A program made the translations under genes and the position numbers. Shown in pieces: positions 33,924-43,402 of a stretch of DNA of 64,000 nt. Source of the stretch: Leucothrix mucor DSM 2157 (GTDB taxonomy: Bacteria > Pseudomonadota > Gammaproteobacteria > Thiotrichales > Thiotrichaceae); contig NZ_ATTE01000001.1 of NCBI RefSeq assembly GCF_000419525.1, positions 3,383,501 to 3,447,500 of the forward strand. Direction: 5' to 3'. Every line of letters begins with the position of its first letter. Position 1 is the stretch's first letter. The notes beneath the pieces were generated by a model, which worked only from the letters and a program-made list of their open reading frames with translations, was not told the DNA's origin and ran no database searches.

Positions 33924-34343
33924 ATGTTTTCTATCGGTGCACTCTCTAAAAAAACGGGCGTTAAAGTGCCCACCATTCGCTACTACGAACAGATTGGTTT
34001 GATCGATCCGGCGGTGCGTACGGAAGGCAACCAACGCCGTTACAGCGAGCACGAATTAGAGCGGCTGGGATTTATCCGCCATGCTCGTGACCTTGGGTTT
34101 TCCATTGAAGCGATTGGCGCGCTGATTGAATTAAACCACCATCCCGACAAAGTTTGCGCTGAAGCCAATGCTATTGCACGCAAGCAACTGATCGACACCC
34201 AAGCCAAGATCGCCAGCCTGCAACGGCTGGAAACTGAACTGCAGCGCATTACCGAGCACTGCCATGGCGACGGCCAGATTAGTGACTGCTATGTTTTAAG
34301 ATCGCTGGGAGATCATGGACAGTGCGTTTCAGAGCATGAATAG
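33924..34343 (+). CDS. MerR-family metal-responsive regulator
   Basis: This 139-residue protein has an N-terminal HTH (FSIGALSKKTGVKVPTIRYY, then EQIGLIDPA and NQRRYS), a coiled dimerisation helix and a short C-terminal metal region containing Cys in DKVCAEAN, EHCHGD and SDCYVL. AAGGAG precedes the ATG. It is divergent from the CDF exporter and almost certainly activates it through the 19-bp-spacer promoter. Metal specificity (Zn, Cd or Pb type) cannot be fixed from these motifs. Confidence 0.88.
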   Translation: MFSIGALSKKTGVKVPTIRYYEQIGLIDPAVRTEGNQRRYSEHELERLGFIRHARDLGFSIEAIGALIELNHHPDKVCAEANAIARKQLIDTQAKIASLQRLETELQRITEHCHGDGQISDCYVLRSLGDHGQCVSEHE

Positions 34344-34401
34344 CACCGTGTTATTTAATAACTAAACAGCAAAATAGCGTTTCCGTTGCTATAGTTAACG
34401 C

Positions 34402-35214
34402 ATGACTATTACTCACCTGATCATTCGGATATTTTTAGTACTGACCGGCGCAGCGCTACTGGTCTTGTGTGCTGGGTTTTATATGCAGCACGAAGCCGCT
34501 TTAGGGTTATGGCCTTGGCCAGATGGCCGCCTCTCCTACATCTTTATCGCGTCAATATTGGCGGCAATTGCGGCACCCGTAATGTGGATGGGGCTTAGCG
34601 GTGAGCTGGCAGCCATGCGAGGCGGCGCATTAGACTTTTCCATGACGTACTTGGCGCTCACTGCTGCGCTAATACTGGCAGGCCCTGCAGCAAATGAGCT
34701 GATTCCGGTGCCCTTATATCTCGATATTACATTGGGATCGCTGGCGTTTAATCTGTTGCTATTTTGGGGGACGAGTCGTTTAACGTTTACCGATACGCGA
34801 GCCGTTCCGGGATTAGTGCGGGTATCGTTTATTATCTTTACGCTACTCTTAATCGCTGTGGGTACAGCATTGATCATGCGCGTTCCAGCGGTGTTTCCAT
34901 GGCCGCTACAGCCACAAAGCTCCGTCGTTTTTGGTTGCATCTTTTTAGGCGCGGCAATGTATTTTCTGTATGGCTCAATCAAGCCGGTTTGGGGCAATTT
35001 TCGTGGCCAGTTGATTGGCTTTCTGGCCTATGATGTGATTCTGATTATTCCGTTTATTCAGCACTTAGCGACGGTAAAAGCAGAGCACCAATTGAGCTTA
35101 TATGTGTATACCAGCGTGGTGGTTTATAGCGCCTTGCTGAGTCTGCATTTTCTGCTGATTCACCCGACGACGCGCATTGGCTCATCGGGTCGTAGTGCAG
35201 AGGAATTTATCTAA
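34402..35214 (+). CDS. Polytopic membrane protein of unknown function
   Basis: This 270-residue protein has about eight hydrophobic segments, from IIRIFLVLTGAALLVLCAGF to ALLSLHFLLIHP, with short loops. No ATPase, transporter signature or conserved catalytic residue was recognised. It follows the MerR gene by 58 bp in the same direction and converges with the large regulator gene. It could be a permease-like or sensor protein. Confidence 0.65.
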   Translation: MTITHLIIRIFLVLTGAALLVLCAGFYMQHEAALGLWPWPDGRLSYIFIASILAAIAAPVMWMGLSGELAAMRGGALDFSMTYLALTAALILAGPAANELIPVPLYLDITLGSLAFNLLLFWGTSRLTFTDTRAVPGLVRVSFIIFTLLLIAVGTALIMRVPAVFPWPLQPQSSVVFGCIFLGAAMYFLYGSIKPVWGNFRGQLIGFLAYDVILIIPFIQHLATVKAEHQLSLYVYTSVVVYSALLSLHFLLIHPTTRIGSSGRSAEEFI

Positions 35215-35223
35215 GCAGTTTAT

Positions 35224-38200
35224 CTAAGCCGCTGTTAACACCCGCTTCACCGCACTGGAATGTTCAAAGCTCGCCTGTAACTCCGGTGCCGAAGCCAGCC
35301 CATCCAGTATCTGACGAATAACAACAGCACTCTGCTGCCAGTCTTGGTTTAAGGCATAAATACGCCAACTAACCACTGGTAGCTCAGTGTGTTGCAGGCT
35401 GCTTATGGCTTGCTTCAATAGCGCATAGCTTGGCAATATCTGATTGGCTTCCTCAGGTAGAACTTGCTCTGAGGCTGACTGATCAGCCAATAACTCGCCA
35501 CCCTGCTCCGCTCCAATCGCACTGCGCGCCAGATAGTAATCTGCCAAACTAATATACGTCTGCTCACCAGAGTACTCCGCCTGTAACTTCAAAGTCCTCG
35601 CTTCCGCAGCGGCCTTATCCCATTCCTCACGCTGCAAATAGAACTCAGCCAAACCCTGCTGCAATGGCAAACGCAATACCCAATCAATCGCCGTCGGCTC
35701 ATCGGCCAATCGCTCATTGATTTCGGTCACGTATTTTTCAGCCTCATTCTGAGCACCCGACTGCGATGACATCACTTCAATCTGCAGCAAAATAATCACA
35801 CTGAAAAAGTACAAACTGCTCGATGGCATTAACCGCGCCTGCTCATAAATCGGCTGGCAGAGCGCCTTAGCCCCCGCATAGTCCGCCGATTGCAGTAGCA
35901 ACCACGCTTTTTGCAAGGTGAAATGCATCACCCACGGCATGTGCGCATTCTTACCCGCCAGCGCCAAAGAGGCATCGATCACCGACAACATCTCACCCCA
36001 CTTGCCTTCGTAAAACAAAGCCCAGGCATGGAAAAACTGACAGCTTAAATAACTCACTGCATCACCATTATCCAGCGCCACTTTCATCGCTTGAGTCGCC
36101 AGCGCACTCGCGTCCTGATAGCACGAACGGATAATCAGATAATACAAATGACGTGGATAATGCACGCACTGCAAAGCCACATCATTACTCTCTTGTGCCA
36201 GCCGGAATGCCGCTTCGTAGTCCGCCGCGTATTCCGGCCGATAGCCATCAACCACACTGGAGAAATGAGCCAATTTACCTTTGGTATGAATCTGAGCAGT
36301 CGCATCACCGCTACTTACACTCAGCTCAACCGCCCGCTTTCCCGCTTCCAAACAGGCTTTGCGGTCCACCCAAAACAAAGCATCGGCCAAGCCCAAGGTC
36401 GCATCGATTTCAACCGCAGGATTCGCCAGCGCCTGACTGGTTTGAATAAGCTCGCGGTACTCGGTAATCGTCTCGCCCAACTGCCCACTCGCCAGTAAAT
36501 AGGCACAGCGCTGCTTTCGGGCACTTAACTGCGCCTCGGGGTCTCCCAATTGCTCACTTAAGGCAATCACTTTGCTGATATGCGTAATGGCTTCGCGATA
36601 GGCAAAACACTGCGCGGCATGGCGACTGGCTTCCTGTGAAAATGACAACGCTTTGGGAAAATCACCACCTGCTTCAAAGTGATACGCCAACTGCGACGCC
36701 AACTCACTGACCTTGCCCTGATAGCCCGATAGCAAACGCTCGGCAAAGCGCAAATGATAATGCCGGCAACGCGCCGCTGATAAAGTCTCATAAAAATACT
36801 GGCGATACAGCTGATGCCAAAAGCGGTAAGACTCTGAAATCGAACCATCCGGCCAGCTTTGCGAGCCCACCGGAGACAACCATTGCTCATGCAGCAAATG
36901 ATCTTCGCAGGCCTCCTCAATCTCCAATACACCGCGCTGCAATACGGCAGCTAAACTCTCCGTTGCAAACTCCGCTGCCGACACGCTTGCCGCTTCCAAC
37001 ACTTGCCGGTCATCTTTATCGAGGTTTGCAGTTTTCAGGCTGAGTAAATGCTTTAAGCCGCCGGAGATTCCCTGCTCAATTTGCGCTGGGGTAATGCTTG
37101 AATAATCCGCCTCAGTATCCGACTGCACAGGGATCAAACCACTCAACTGCAAATGCTCCAGCGCCGCATTTAATAGCAAAGGATTGCCTTCGGTATAGCG
37201 ACAAAACAGCTCAGTAATGGCATCGGTTTGCAGCGCGTCGGGCAAGCTACGCGCCAACCACTCAGCAATGCCCTCATTATCCAAATTCGTCAGGCTCAGA
37301 GTTTGGCACTGATGCTGCAGCATTAACTGGCTATAAATCCCTTTGAGCGGCGAGCTATCTTGTTGTAATACCGAGCTGCGGAAACTGCCAAGCAACATAT
37401 AACACCCTGCACTCTGGCGCTGTGCCAAGGCCATAATCAATTGCAGACTCGCGGCATCGCACCAATGCAAATCCTCAATGCACAATAACAACGGCGTTTG
37501 CTGGCTGATTGCCTCAATAAAGTCCACAAACTCGCGCAGCATGCGTTGTGTGGTCACGCCGAATAGTTCTTGCTTGAGGGTCGCTTGCTCGGTTTCGGTG
37601 AGTAGTGACGGAATTTGGATATACCAGCTGGGCGCAAACTGCCGTAAGCACTGTTTCACCGCGTCGGACTGTGGCGCTTTCAGCAAACTGCTCAAGGCAT
37701 TCAACACCGGCAAATACGGCTCGCCGCTGCCATGCTGATCAAAGCAGGCGGCATTGGCTAGCAGGCAAGGCGTGGGATTATCCGCATCCAAAAACTGCTG
37801 ACCTAGCCAGCCTTGTACCAGCGCCGTTTTACCGACACCTGCCTCGGCGGAGACAAATAACAGTTGTTTACTGCCCGACTGAGCGCTGGCCCAAGCCTCG
37901 CTCAATTGCTGTAACGCGGCATCGCGGCCAATCAGTGAGGTGGTTTTCGTTGAGATAACAGGAGCAGCAACTGAGGCATTCACCGCCGGGGCTTGGCTGG
38001 CCAATGTCAGCTCACCGATAAAGCGATAACCGCGCCGGTGAACGGTTTCGATATAGGTGGGTTGCTTGGGATGATCATCCAGCACTTTGCGTAGCTCGCC
38101 GACCGCCACTTTCAGCACCGCATCGGTCACAAACACCTTGGGCCAGACTGCATTTAGCAACGCTTCTTTAGTCACCAACTGCTGATAATGCTCATACAGA

Positions 38201-38298
38201 TAGGTCAGCACCGCAAACGCTTTTGGCGAGATCTGCGCACGCTCACCGTCAATCACCAGTAATTGATTGGATGGGTCGAACATTACCGTTTTCGTCAC
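35224..38298 (-). CDS. OmpR-type winged-helix regulator with AAA ATPase and TPR domains
   Basis: This protein of about 1,024 residues has three parts. The N-terminal OmpR/PhoB-type winged helix (residues about 1-95: SPKAFAVLTYLYEHYQQLVT, then DAVLKVAVGELRKVLDDHP and ETVHRRGYRF) is CadC-like. A STAND/AAA_16-like ATPase (from about residue 125, Walker A SAEAGVGKTALVQ, Walker B LLLCIEDLHWCD) follows. The C-terminal half is alpha-helical TPR-like repeats. A GTG start at 38298 has AAGGGGAA just upstream. It is divergent from the SulP gene, whose promoter carries TTACC boxes at 11-12 bp spacing, and is the likely regulator of that and related promoters. Confidence 0.82.
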   Translation of the reverse strand: MTKTVMFDPSNQLLVIDGERAQISPKAFAVLTYLYEHYQQLVTKEALLNAVWPKVFVTDAVLKVAVGELRKVLDDHPKQPTYIETVHRRGYRFIGELTLASQAPAVNASVAAPVISTKTTSLIGRDAALQQLSEAWASAQSGSKQLLFVSAEAGVGKTALVQGWLGQQFLDADNPTPCLLANAACFDQHGSGEPYLPVLNALSSLLKAPQSDAVKQCLRQFAPSWYIQIPSLLTETEQATLKQELFGVTTQRMLREFVDFIEAISQQTPLLLCIEDLHWCDAASLQLIMALAQRQSAGCYMLLGSFRSSVLQQDSSPLKGIYSQLMLQHQCQTLSLTNLDNEGIAEWLARSLPDALQTDAITELFCRYTEGNPLLLNAALEHLQLSGLIPVQSDTEADYSSITPAQIEQGISGGLKHLLSLKTANLDKDDRQVLEAASVSAAEFATESLAAVLQRGVLEIEEACEDHLLHEQWLSPVGSQSWPDGSISESYRFWHQLYRQYFYETLSAARCRHYHLRFAERLLSGYQGKVSELASQLAYHFEAGGDFPKALSFSQEASRHAAQCFAYREAITHISKVIALSEQLGDPEAQLSARKQRCAYLLASGQLGETITEYRELIQTSQALANPAVEIDATLGLADALFWVDRKACLEAGKRAVELSVSSGDATAQIHTKGKLAHFSSVVDGYRPEYAADYEAAFRLAQESNDVALQCVHYPRHLYYLIIRSCYQDASALATQAMKVALDNGDAVSYLSCQFFHAWALFYEGKWGEMLSVIDASLALAGKNAHMPWVMHFTLQKAWLLLQSADYAGAKALCQPIYEQARLMPSSSLYFFSVIILLQIEVMSSQSGAQNEAEKYVTEINERLADEPTAIDWVLRLPLQQGLAEFYLQREEWDKAAAEARTLKLQAEYSGEQTYISLADYYLARSAIGAEQGGELLADQSASEQVLPEEANQILPSYALLKQAISSLQHTELPVVSWRIYALNQDWQQSAVVIRQILDGLASAPELQASFEHSSAVKRVLTAA

Positions 38299-38425
38299 TG
38301 CAATTTCCCCTTTTACCACAAATACCGACCTCTCAAGACTACCACATCTATTGGCCTAAACGCTTTTACTAATACGCCTGACAAGGCTTTAAACAAGCCA
38401 TGCTTTGCCGCGTAAAAACAGGGCT

Positions 38426-38464
38426 TTACCGTAATCCTTACCAAAGCTTTACCGCATCGTTATG
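38426..38464 (+). promoter_or_regulatory. 11-bp direct-repeat boxes upstream of SulP-like gene
   Basis: TTACC occurs at 38426, 38438 and 38449, and TTATG at 38460, about one helical turn apart (intervals 12, 11 and 11). This is followed by ACTGA and a CTACCTACAC stretch. OmpR/PhoB-type regulators bind such head-to-tail repeats. The same arrangement precedes the three cassettes at 47-51 kb. The adjacent winged-helix regulator is the obvious candidate. Confidence 0.6.
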
Positions 38465-38568
38465 ACTGAAAATCGGCGGCTACCTACACTGGACTCAACT
38501 TCACACATAAGTGGCACTGAAACACCCAGCCTACTTCACGTGAATTCACCCTGAGAGGAGTAGAGCCC

Positions 38569-39402
38569 ATGAAAACCATCGCAGCCAATGACAGACAGCC
38601 TGCCACTAGCCAAGCGCACTTGGATACTAAATCTGCAGGTGGTTCGCGCGTGATGGACTCACTCTGCAACAGCGTCACCCTTAGCCTGATAGAAGCGCCT
38701 TGGTGGATTGCAATGCTAACGCTGGTCTTCTCCGGCCCACTGGCCAACTACCTCGGCCAAGCCTCCATTTACCTGATTGCCGGCGCCGTCGTGTCGATGA
38801 CAATTGTTAGCTTTTTTAGCTCATGGAAAGGCGTGATCTGGATTCCTCAGGACGTACCGACCGCCATCATTGTGTTAATCACCGGCAAAATGCTCAGCGA
38901 CATGCCAGACACCATCAGCATGGACAGCCAATTCGCCACCGTAATCATCGCCATCGGCAGCGTGCAATGGTCGCTGATCTTCGCGCAGATGCCTCACATG
39001 CTGATATTAGTCGCGGCATCGGTGGTCTCTATGCTGCTCAATAACAGCGGATTTGAACTGTATGTAGGTGGCAAGTTTGACCATGATAAAGATTTGCGCA
39101 CGACCGGTATTGCTAATTTATTGGCAGGATTGGTCGGCGGCTGGCCTGGCTATATGTCTCCGGCCTGGTCATCGCTGAACACGAAACAAGGCCGCCAGCT
39201 GCCATTCACGGGGATTCTTGTGGCGGTGTTGAGTGGGCTGATTTTATGGTGTGCTTCGGACTTTCTGGCGTATATACCACGCTTTGTGATTGGCTCGGCA
39301 GTGGCTTATGTGGGGGTGTGTTTTTTGTTTGATTGGGTGATTAGGCCTGCTAAGCGCTTGTCTTGGGGTGAGTTTGCGGGGTTGGTTGGGTTTGGGGTTT
39401 GA
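38569..39402 (+). pseudogene. SulP-type anion transporter with internal deletion, C-terminally truncated
   Basis: This 277-residue membrane protein reads as SulP/SLC26 in two separate parts. N-terminal helices (SLIEAPWWIAMLTLVFSGPL, then KGVIWIPQDVPTAI) match the first four segments. It then jumps straight from TVIIAIGS to WSLIFAQMPHMLILVAASVV, NNSGFEL and GLVGGWPGYMSPAWSSLNTK, which normally lie some 170 residues later. It stops after LSWGEFAGLVGFGV, before the last helices and the STAS domain. The frame is open and the promoter intact, so a short protein may still be made, but transport is unlikely. Confidence 0.6.
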
Positions 39403-39524
39403 TTAGTGCTATTAACGTTCATCGCCCCTCTATGTGCGGCGCAATCAACACTGCTTATCTATGTCGCTCTCTAGCACAGCCCCGATTGCTTGCGCAAACC
39501 ATACAGAAGCTCAAGCGCTACGTG
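39403..39524. other. Gap after the FGE-like gene with a hairpin
   Basis: On the minus strand the FGE-like stop is followed by sequence in which CTAGCAC and GTGCTAG form 7-bp arms 40-50 nt apart, enclosing the palindrome TTGCGCAA. No gene is seen. A hairpin right after a diversified C-lectin-type C-terminus recalls, but does not prove, a diversity-generating target. Confidence 0.35.
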
Positions 39525-40337
39525 CTAGTAACAACGAGCAAGCCGGAAACCATAGTTATCGTAGCGAACAACAGGTTGCCCATTGTCGCGGCAAGCAGAA
39601 CGGCAGTACCTGCCATAGTAGAACCACGAGCCACCGCGCAATACACGGTCGACTCCTACTTCTGACCCAATAGGGTCTGTTGCGATTTTATCTGGATAAA
39701 GGCCATACCAATCCTGACACCACTCCCAAACATTGCCGTGCATTTGCCATAATCCCCAGTCGTTCTGATAAAACGACTCGACATCGACCGTATCATGTCG
39801 AAATTCACTTCTTCTGCCGTTGTTGTAAGGCTCTGTTCCATTAAAATTGACGAGTTCTGAATTAATCTGTTCACCCCAACAAAATGGCGTAGTACTTCCT
39901 GCCCGACAAGCATATTCCCATTGCGCTTCTGTCGGAAGGCATAATTTTAGCTCTGGTTTCATATGGTTCATTTTACTGATGAACTCTTGTGCATCATTCC
40001 AACTAACGTTGTCTACTGGGCGGTTTTCTCCTTTAAAGCGACTGGGACTCTCACCCATAACCGCCCCCCAAAGACCCTGAGTAACAGCAGTGTCAGCAAT
40101 CCAAAAGCCTTTACTAAAAATCACTTCATACTGAGTTTCATTATCACTCCGCTCTGGCTCATCCTTCGGAGAACCCATCAAAAACGTCCCTGACTCACAC
40201 CAACGAAATTGCTGCCGCGTCCCTTTATAAGTAAATGCCATCCAAAGGCCAAACTCATCCTCACCCCAGCCTGAGGCCCAGCTTTCGGGAAATTCATCAG
40301 GGTAGGCTTTGTGCCGACGGGTGTAAGCTTTTGTCAT
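39525..40337 (-). CDS. FGE-sulfatase (SUMF1/C-lectin-like) domain protein, last gene of ternary operon
   Basis: This 270-residue single-domain protein follows the formylglycine-generating-enzyme fold: QFRWCESGTFLMGSPKDEP, PVDNVSWNDAQEFISKM, LCLPTEAQWEYACRAGS, LWQMHGNVWEWCQDWYG and VLRGGSWFYYGRYCRSA. In true FGE the active-site motif is GGSFLC...YC. Here the first Cys is replaced by Tyr, so oxidase activity is unlikely and a binding role is suggested. The last 40 residues are rich in Tyr, Asp, Asn, Arg at positions that vary between paralogues. It overlaps the upstream vWA-FGE gene by 4 bp. Confidence 0.85.
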   Translation of the reverse strand: MTKAYTRRHKAYPDEFPESWASGWGEDEFGLWMAFTYKGTRQQFRWCESGTFLMGSPKDEPERSDNETQYEVIFSKGFWIADTAVTQGLWGAVMGESPSRFKGENRPVDNVSWNDAQEFISKMNHMKPELKLCLPTEAQWEYACRAGSTTPFCWGEQINSELVNFNGTEPYNNGRRSEFRHDTVDVESFYQNDWGLWQMHGNVWEWCQDWYGLYPDKIATDPIGSEVGVDRVLRGGSWFYYGRYCRSACRDNGQPVVRYDNYGFRLARCY

Positions 40338-43300
40338 TTCATTCTCCCAGTCGCAAGACTGCCGATCTTCTGTTGTCCCATCCGGATAGAGCGGACCGGC
40401 GATTGACCATGATCTCGGGCAAGCCGAAAGCCAATGCTATAGTCGCGATGATTAGGATGGCGATAGCGACGATACGCGGAACGACAGAACCTGCCTAAGT
40501 CGATCCACGAGCCGCCCCGCAGCACACGGAGACCTTCTGACTCCCGCCCTTGCGGGTCAATTACAGAACCCTCCGGATACTCGCCATACCAATCTTCGCA
40601 CCATTCGACAACATTACCGTGCATCTCGTATAACCCCCATTGGTTGGCAGGATAACTTTTAACCGGAAGTATTTTTCCGGCGGAATCAGATCCAGGGTTG
40701 GAATCATTCCACTTACCCGAATAGTTAACTTTATTTAGATCCAATTCATCCTCAACACCAAAATAGAAAGGTGTTTCTGTGCCTGCACGACAGGCATTTT
40801 CCCATTCGGCTTCGGTGGGTAAGCGTAAGCCTAGCTCTGGCTGCTTCTGGTTAATAAGTTGGAGAAAGTTTTGAACATCCTCCCAACTGACTTGCTCTAC
40901 GGGATTGGCTTTATCTTTGGATTTGCTGGGATTATCACCAGTAACAGCCTGCCAGAGTTGTTGAGTACAAGTAGTTTCGGCAAGCCAATAACCTTGGCTC
41001 AGGGTGACTTGGCGTTGAACTTCACGATCTGATAATCGCCCTTTCTCATATTCAGGAGACCCCATTTGGAAGGTGGTCGGCTCTATCCAACGGAAGCGTT
41101 GGGTAATTCCAGCGATTTCGGCTTCTACTGCAACCCCATACTCATCGTAATAACACTCAGCAGCCCAATCTGGAGTCCAACCGGAGTACCTAGGTGAAAA
41201 AAACCAGACTCCACGAGTGCTATTAACCTTATGAGAGGTCAACTTTGGCTCCGATGACTCGGGCAATACAGCCTCGGACCAACTCTTCCACTTAATATAG
41301 TTCGGCGAATGCCAATACCAACGGTAAATACTCCCTTCACGAGACTCAGACTCAACAGAAAAGCCATTTTCATCAACGCTAACCACTGAGCGCATCCAAG
41401 GCTCTTTTCGTTGTTGTGCGGTACTAACATCCACGGTGATTAGTTCTCTGCCAATCTGAAACTGATGCTCTCTAGCACTACTAAAACCAAACCCTTTTTT
41501 AATTTTACTCAGATTCAGGCTAACCACTTTCTGATTCCCATGCCGATCTGTATTCACATGAAATATCCGCTCATCATCCAGAGTCATATTGAGCAGCAAA
41601 GCACCAGCGTGAGCATGATTGCCCCAATCATCTTCGGGTTCTGTTTTTTTCGTTACCTCACCATCCTTTGATTTTAATACCAGCTTCTCTCCTTGTTGCC
41701 ATAACTCATATTCACGGAAGGTTTTTGCATGATTGATATAACGGCTGATCTCTGCAATTTCGTCTTCCGTTAAATAATCCGGGTACTCACTTTCCGCTGC
41801 ACCTGTTCGCCGCTCCTCATGCAAATGAGAGAACGCCATAAACGCTAACCAAAAATCGTATTGCCCACGTAATTCCTTAGCTTGGTTTCGTAACAGATGG
41901 CGCTTCACCCAGCTATCCAGCAAGCCATGATCAGGATGCTCAGCGTAGGTTTTTACTAAGTCTTGCATATAGCGTTCGGTTGCTTGACTGACAACTTCAG
42001 GCACCATGCCTGATAGTTTTCCAGTGTTATCCAATCCTTCCAATAACATCAGATTGTGCATGGCTTCAAAGTACAACTCATCTGGCAACATCGCATGATA
42101 GCGTCCAATTAGCTCGACAAGCTTTGCCCGTTTTTTAACATCCAATTGTTGGAACAGTTTGAGTGCTTTTTCCTGATGATTTTCTCTGCTATTCGCCTGC
42201 CAACCCCACTCATCTCCCTCATAAACCGTATCGCGGTGCTGCCAAATGGCCACCTCATGCCCGATATCAAATGCGTTAAACAGGTAACGCGTTGCCCGTA
42301 GCAGGCCAGCATCAACCCGAAGCGTTGCAAAGAAATAACTGAGTAAATCATCAATACTTTCTGAATGATCAAGCTTATCTTTTTCTGCCTGATAACCCCC
42401 CTTCACGCGCTTTAGGTCACTACTACCATCCCAGATAAAACAATCAAAATAGCGCAATAAACGTTTATCTATGTCGCGCTCTGCCGCGGGCATCAGTACC
42501 ATCGGGCGCACACCCTGAGCGTTTAACAACTGCCCAAAGACCAACCAACCATAGAGGGCGCTCCGTGTGTTTGAGTGCATCCCCAAGTCACTCAGAATAA
42601 GAAGAAGGGTTGTGTGTTTAGGAGCTGACCAAGGCTCGATAAATTCACGGCATTGCTCATAACGGACAACATAACCACCGGGCTCATCATGGATGTACTG
42701 GAGTTCTAACCCTTCTGTGCCTCGTGCCTGTATAAGCTTGTCACGTAAATGGAGGAAATCGCTGCGATAGGGAAAGTTGTCTTCGTTAATATCAATCAGC
42801 ACCCTAACTTTTGTAGACCAGCTACGTCGCTGTTTACGGGGTATCCGATCAAAAGGTTTACCACTGGCAACCTGCTTAACTAACTGTTGCTCATCTACCT
42901 GCATACCTGAAACATTGGCACCTAGTATCTTTTTGAGAAATGGTTCGAGGCGTGACCAGCGGGTTAATTCAGTGTGGAGTGGTATGACGCGATGACAAGA
43001 TGGAATCCGTGTTTTGGTTTCATCCAAGATAGTGGCGCTTGCTTGTGTAAACCAATCAGGCAATTGGTCAATGTCACTCGCATCAGAAGCCGATTGTTGT
43101 TCGTTTATTTTTCGATTACTGACACGATAATAGGCGGCGTTTTTTGACGGGCTTTCTTCTATTGGCAGACTCTGTTCAGGAGTCTCTTCACCAATAAGAT
43201 CTTGATCTAGATTTTTCAGTATGCGGCCATCAGCCCTATCGAGGGATTCTTGCGTACTGTCTTGAGCGGGCGTCTTTTCAAGCTCAAAACCTAAAGATAC

Positions 43301-43402
43301 CGCCAACTCATCGCGGGCCTGTTCATCTACCGACGAGGTATATAATCCCCACAACAAATCAGCCCGACTGAATCCATTCCGGCCCTGCCCCTCATTCGTC
43401 AT
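40334..43402 (-). CDS. vWA-like protein fused to C-terminal FGE-like domain (ternary conflict system)
   Basis: This 1,022-residue protein has, from about residue 198, a degenerate vWA-like domain. The strand VRVLIDINEDN sits where DxSxS would be, followed by HTTLLLILSDLGMHSNTRSA and VRPMVLMPAAE. A helical middle and a beta-rich region (residues about 380-720) follow, then an FGE-like domain (residues about 730-985: FRWIEPTTFQMGSPEYEKGR, QVSWEDVQNFLQL, LRLPTEAEWENACRAGTE, EMHGNVVEWCEDWYG, RGGSWIDLGRFCRSA). The first catalytic Cys of FGE is replaced by Asp. It overlaps the MoxR gene by 11 bp. Confidence 0.78.
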   Translation of the reverse strand: MTNEGQGRNGFSRADLLWGLYTSSVDEQARDELAVSLGFELEKTPAQDSTQESLDRADGRILKNLDQDLIGEETPEQSLPIEESPSKNAAYYRVSNRKINEQQSASDASDIDQLPDWFTQASATILDETKTRIPSCHRVIPLHTELTRWSRLEPFLKKILGANVSGMQVDEQQLVKQVASGKPFDRIPRKQRRSWSTKVRVLIDINEDNFPYRSDFLHLRDKLIQARGTEGLELQYIHDEPGGYVVRYEQCREFIEPWSAPKHTTLLLILSDLGMHSNTRSALYGWLVFGQLLNAQGVRPMVLMPAAERDIDKRLLRYFDCFIWDGSSDLKRVKGGYQAEKDKLDHSESIDDLLSYFFATLRVDAGLLRATRYLFNAFDIGHEVAIWQHRDTVYEGDEWGWQANSRENHQEKALKLFQQLDVKKRAKLVELIGRYHAMLPDELYFEAMHNLMLLEGLDNTGKLSGMVPEVVSQATERYMQDLVKTYAEHPDHGLLDSWVKRHLLRNQAKELRGQYDFWLAFMAFSHLHEERRTGAAESEYPDYLTEDEIAEISRYINHAKTFREYELWQQGEKLVLKSKDGEVTKKTEPEDDWGNHAHAGALLLNMTLDDERIFHVNTDRHGNQKVVSLNLSKIKKGFGFSSAREHQFQIGRELITVDVSTAQQRKEPWMRSVVSVDENGFSVESESREGSIYRWYWHSPNYIKWKSWSEAVLPESSEPKLTSHKVNSTRGVWFFSPRYSGWTPDWAAECYYDEYGVAVEAEIAGITQRFRWIEPTTFQMGSPEYEKGRLSDREVQRQVTLSQGYWLAETTCTQQLWQAVTGDNPSKSKDKANPVEQVSWEDVQNFLQLINQKQPELGLRLPTEAEWENACRAGTETPFYFGVEDELDLNKVNYSGKWNDSNPGSDSAGKILPVKSYPANQWGLYEMHGNVVEWCEDWYGEYPEGSVIDPQGRESEGLRVLRGGSWIDLGRFCRSAYRRYRHPNHRDYSIGFRLARDHGQSPVRSIRMGQQKIGSLATGRMK

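Noticed and set aside
36091-36498. Plus-strand open frames inside the large regulator gene
   Set aside because: They lie wholly within a well-supported long gene on the other strand, lack ribosome-binding sites and have no family motifs.
39403-39660. Full diversity-generating retroelement
   Set aside because: The C-terminus of the FGE-like protein looks diversified, but neither a reverse transcriptase nor a second, adenine-rich copy of the segment was found in the window. Only a hypothesis is kept.
40380-40520. Second variable-region copy in the vWA-FGE gene
   Set aside because: Compared with the 39525 gene its DNA differs at many silent, non-A positions in the conserved flanks, so the two cannot be recent copies of one template.
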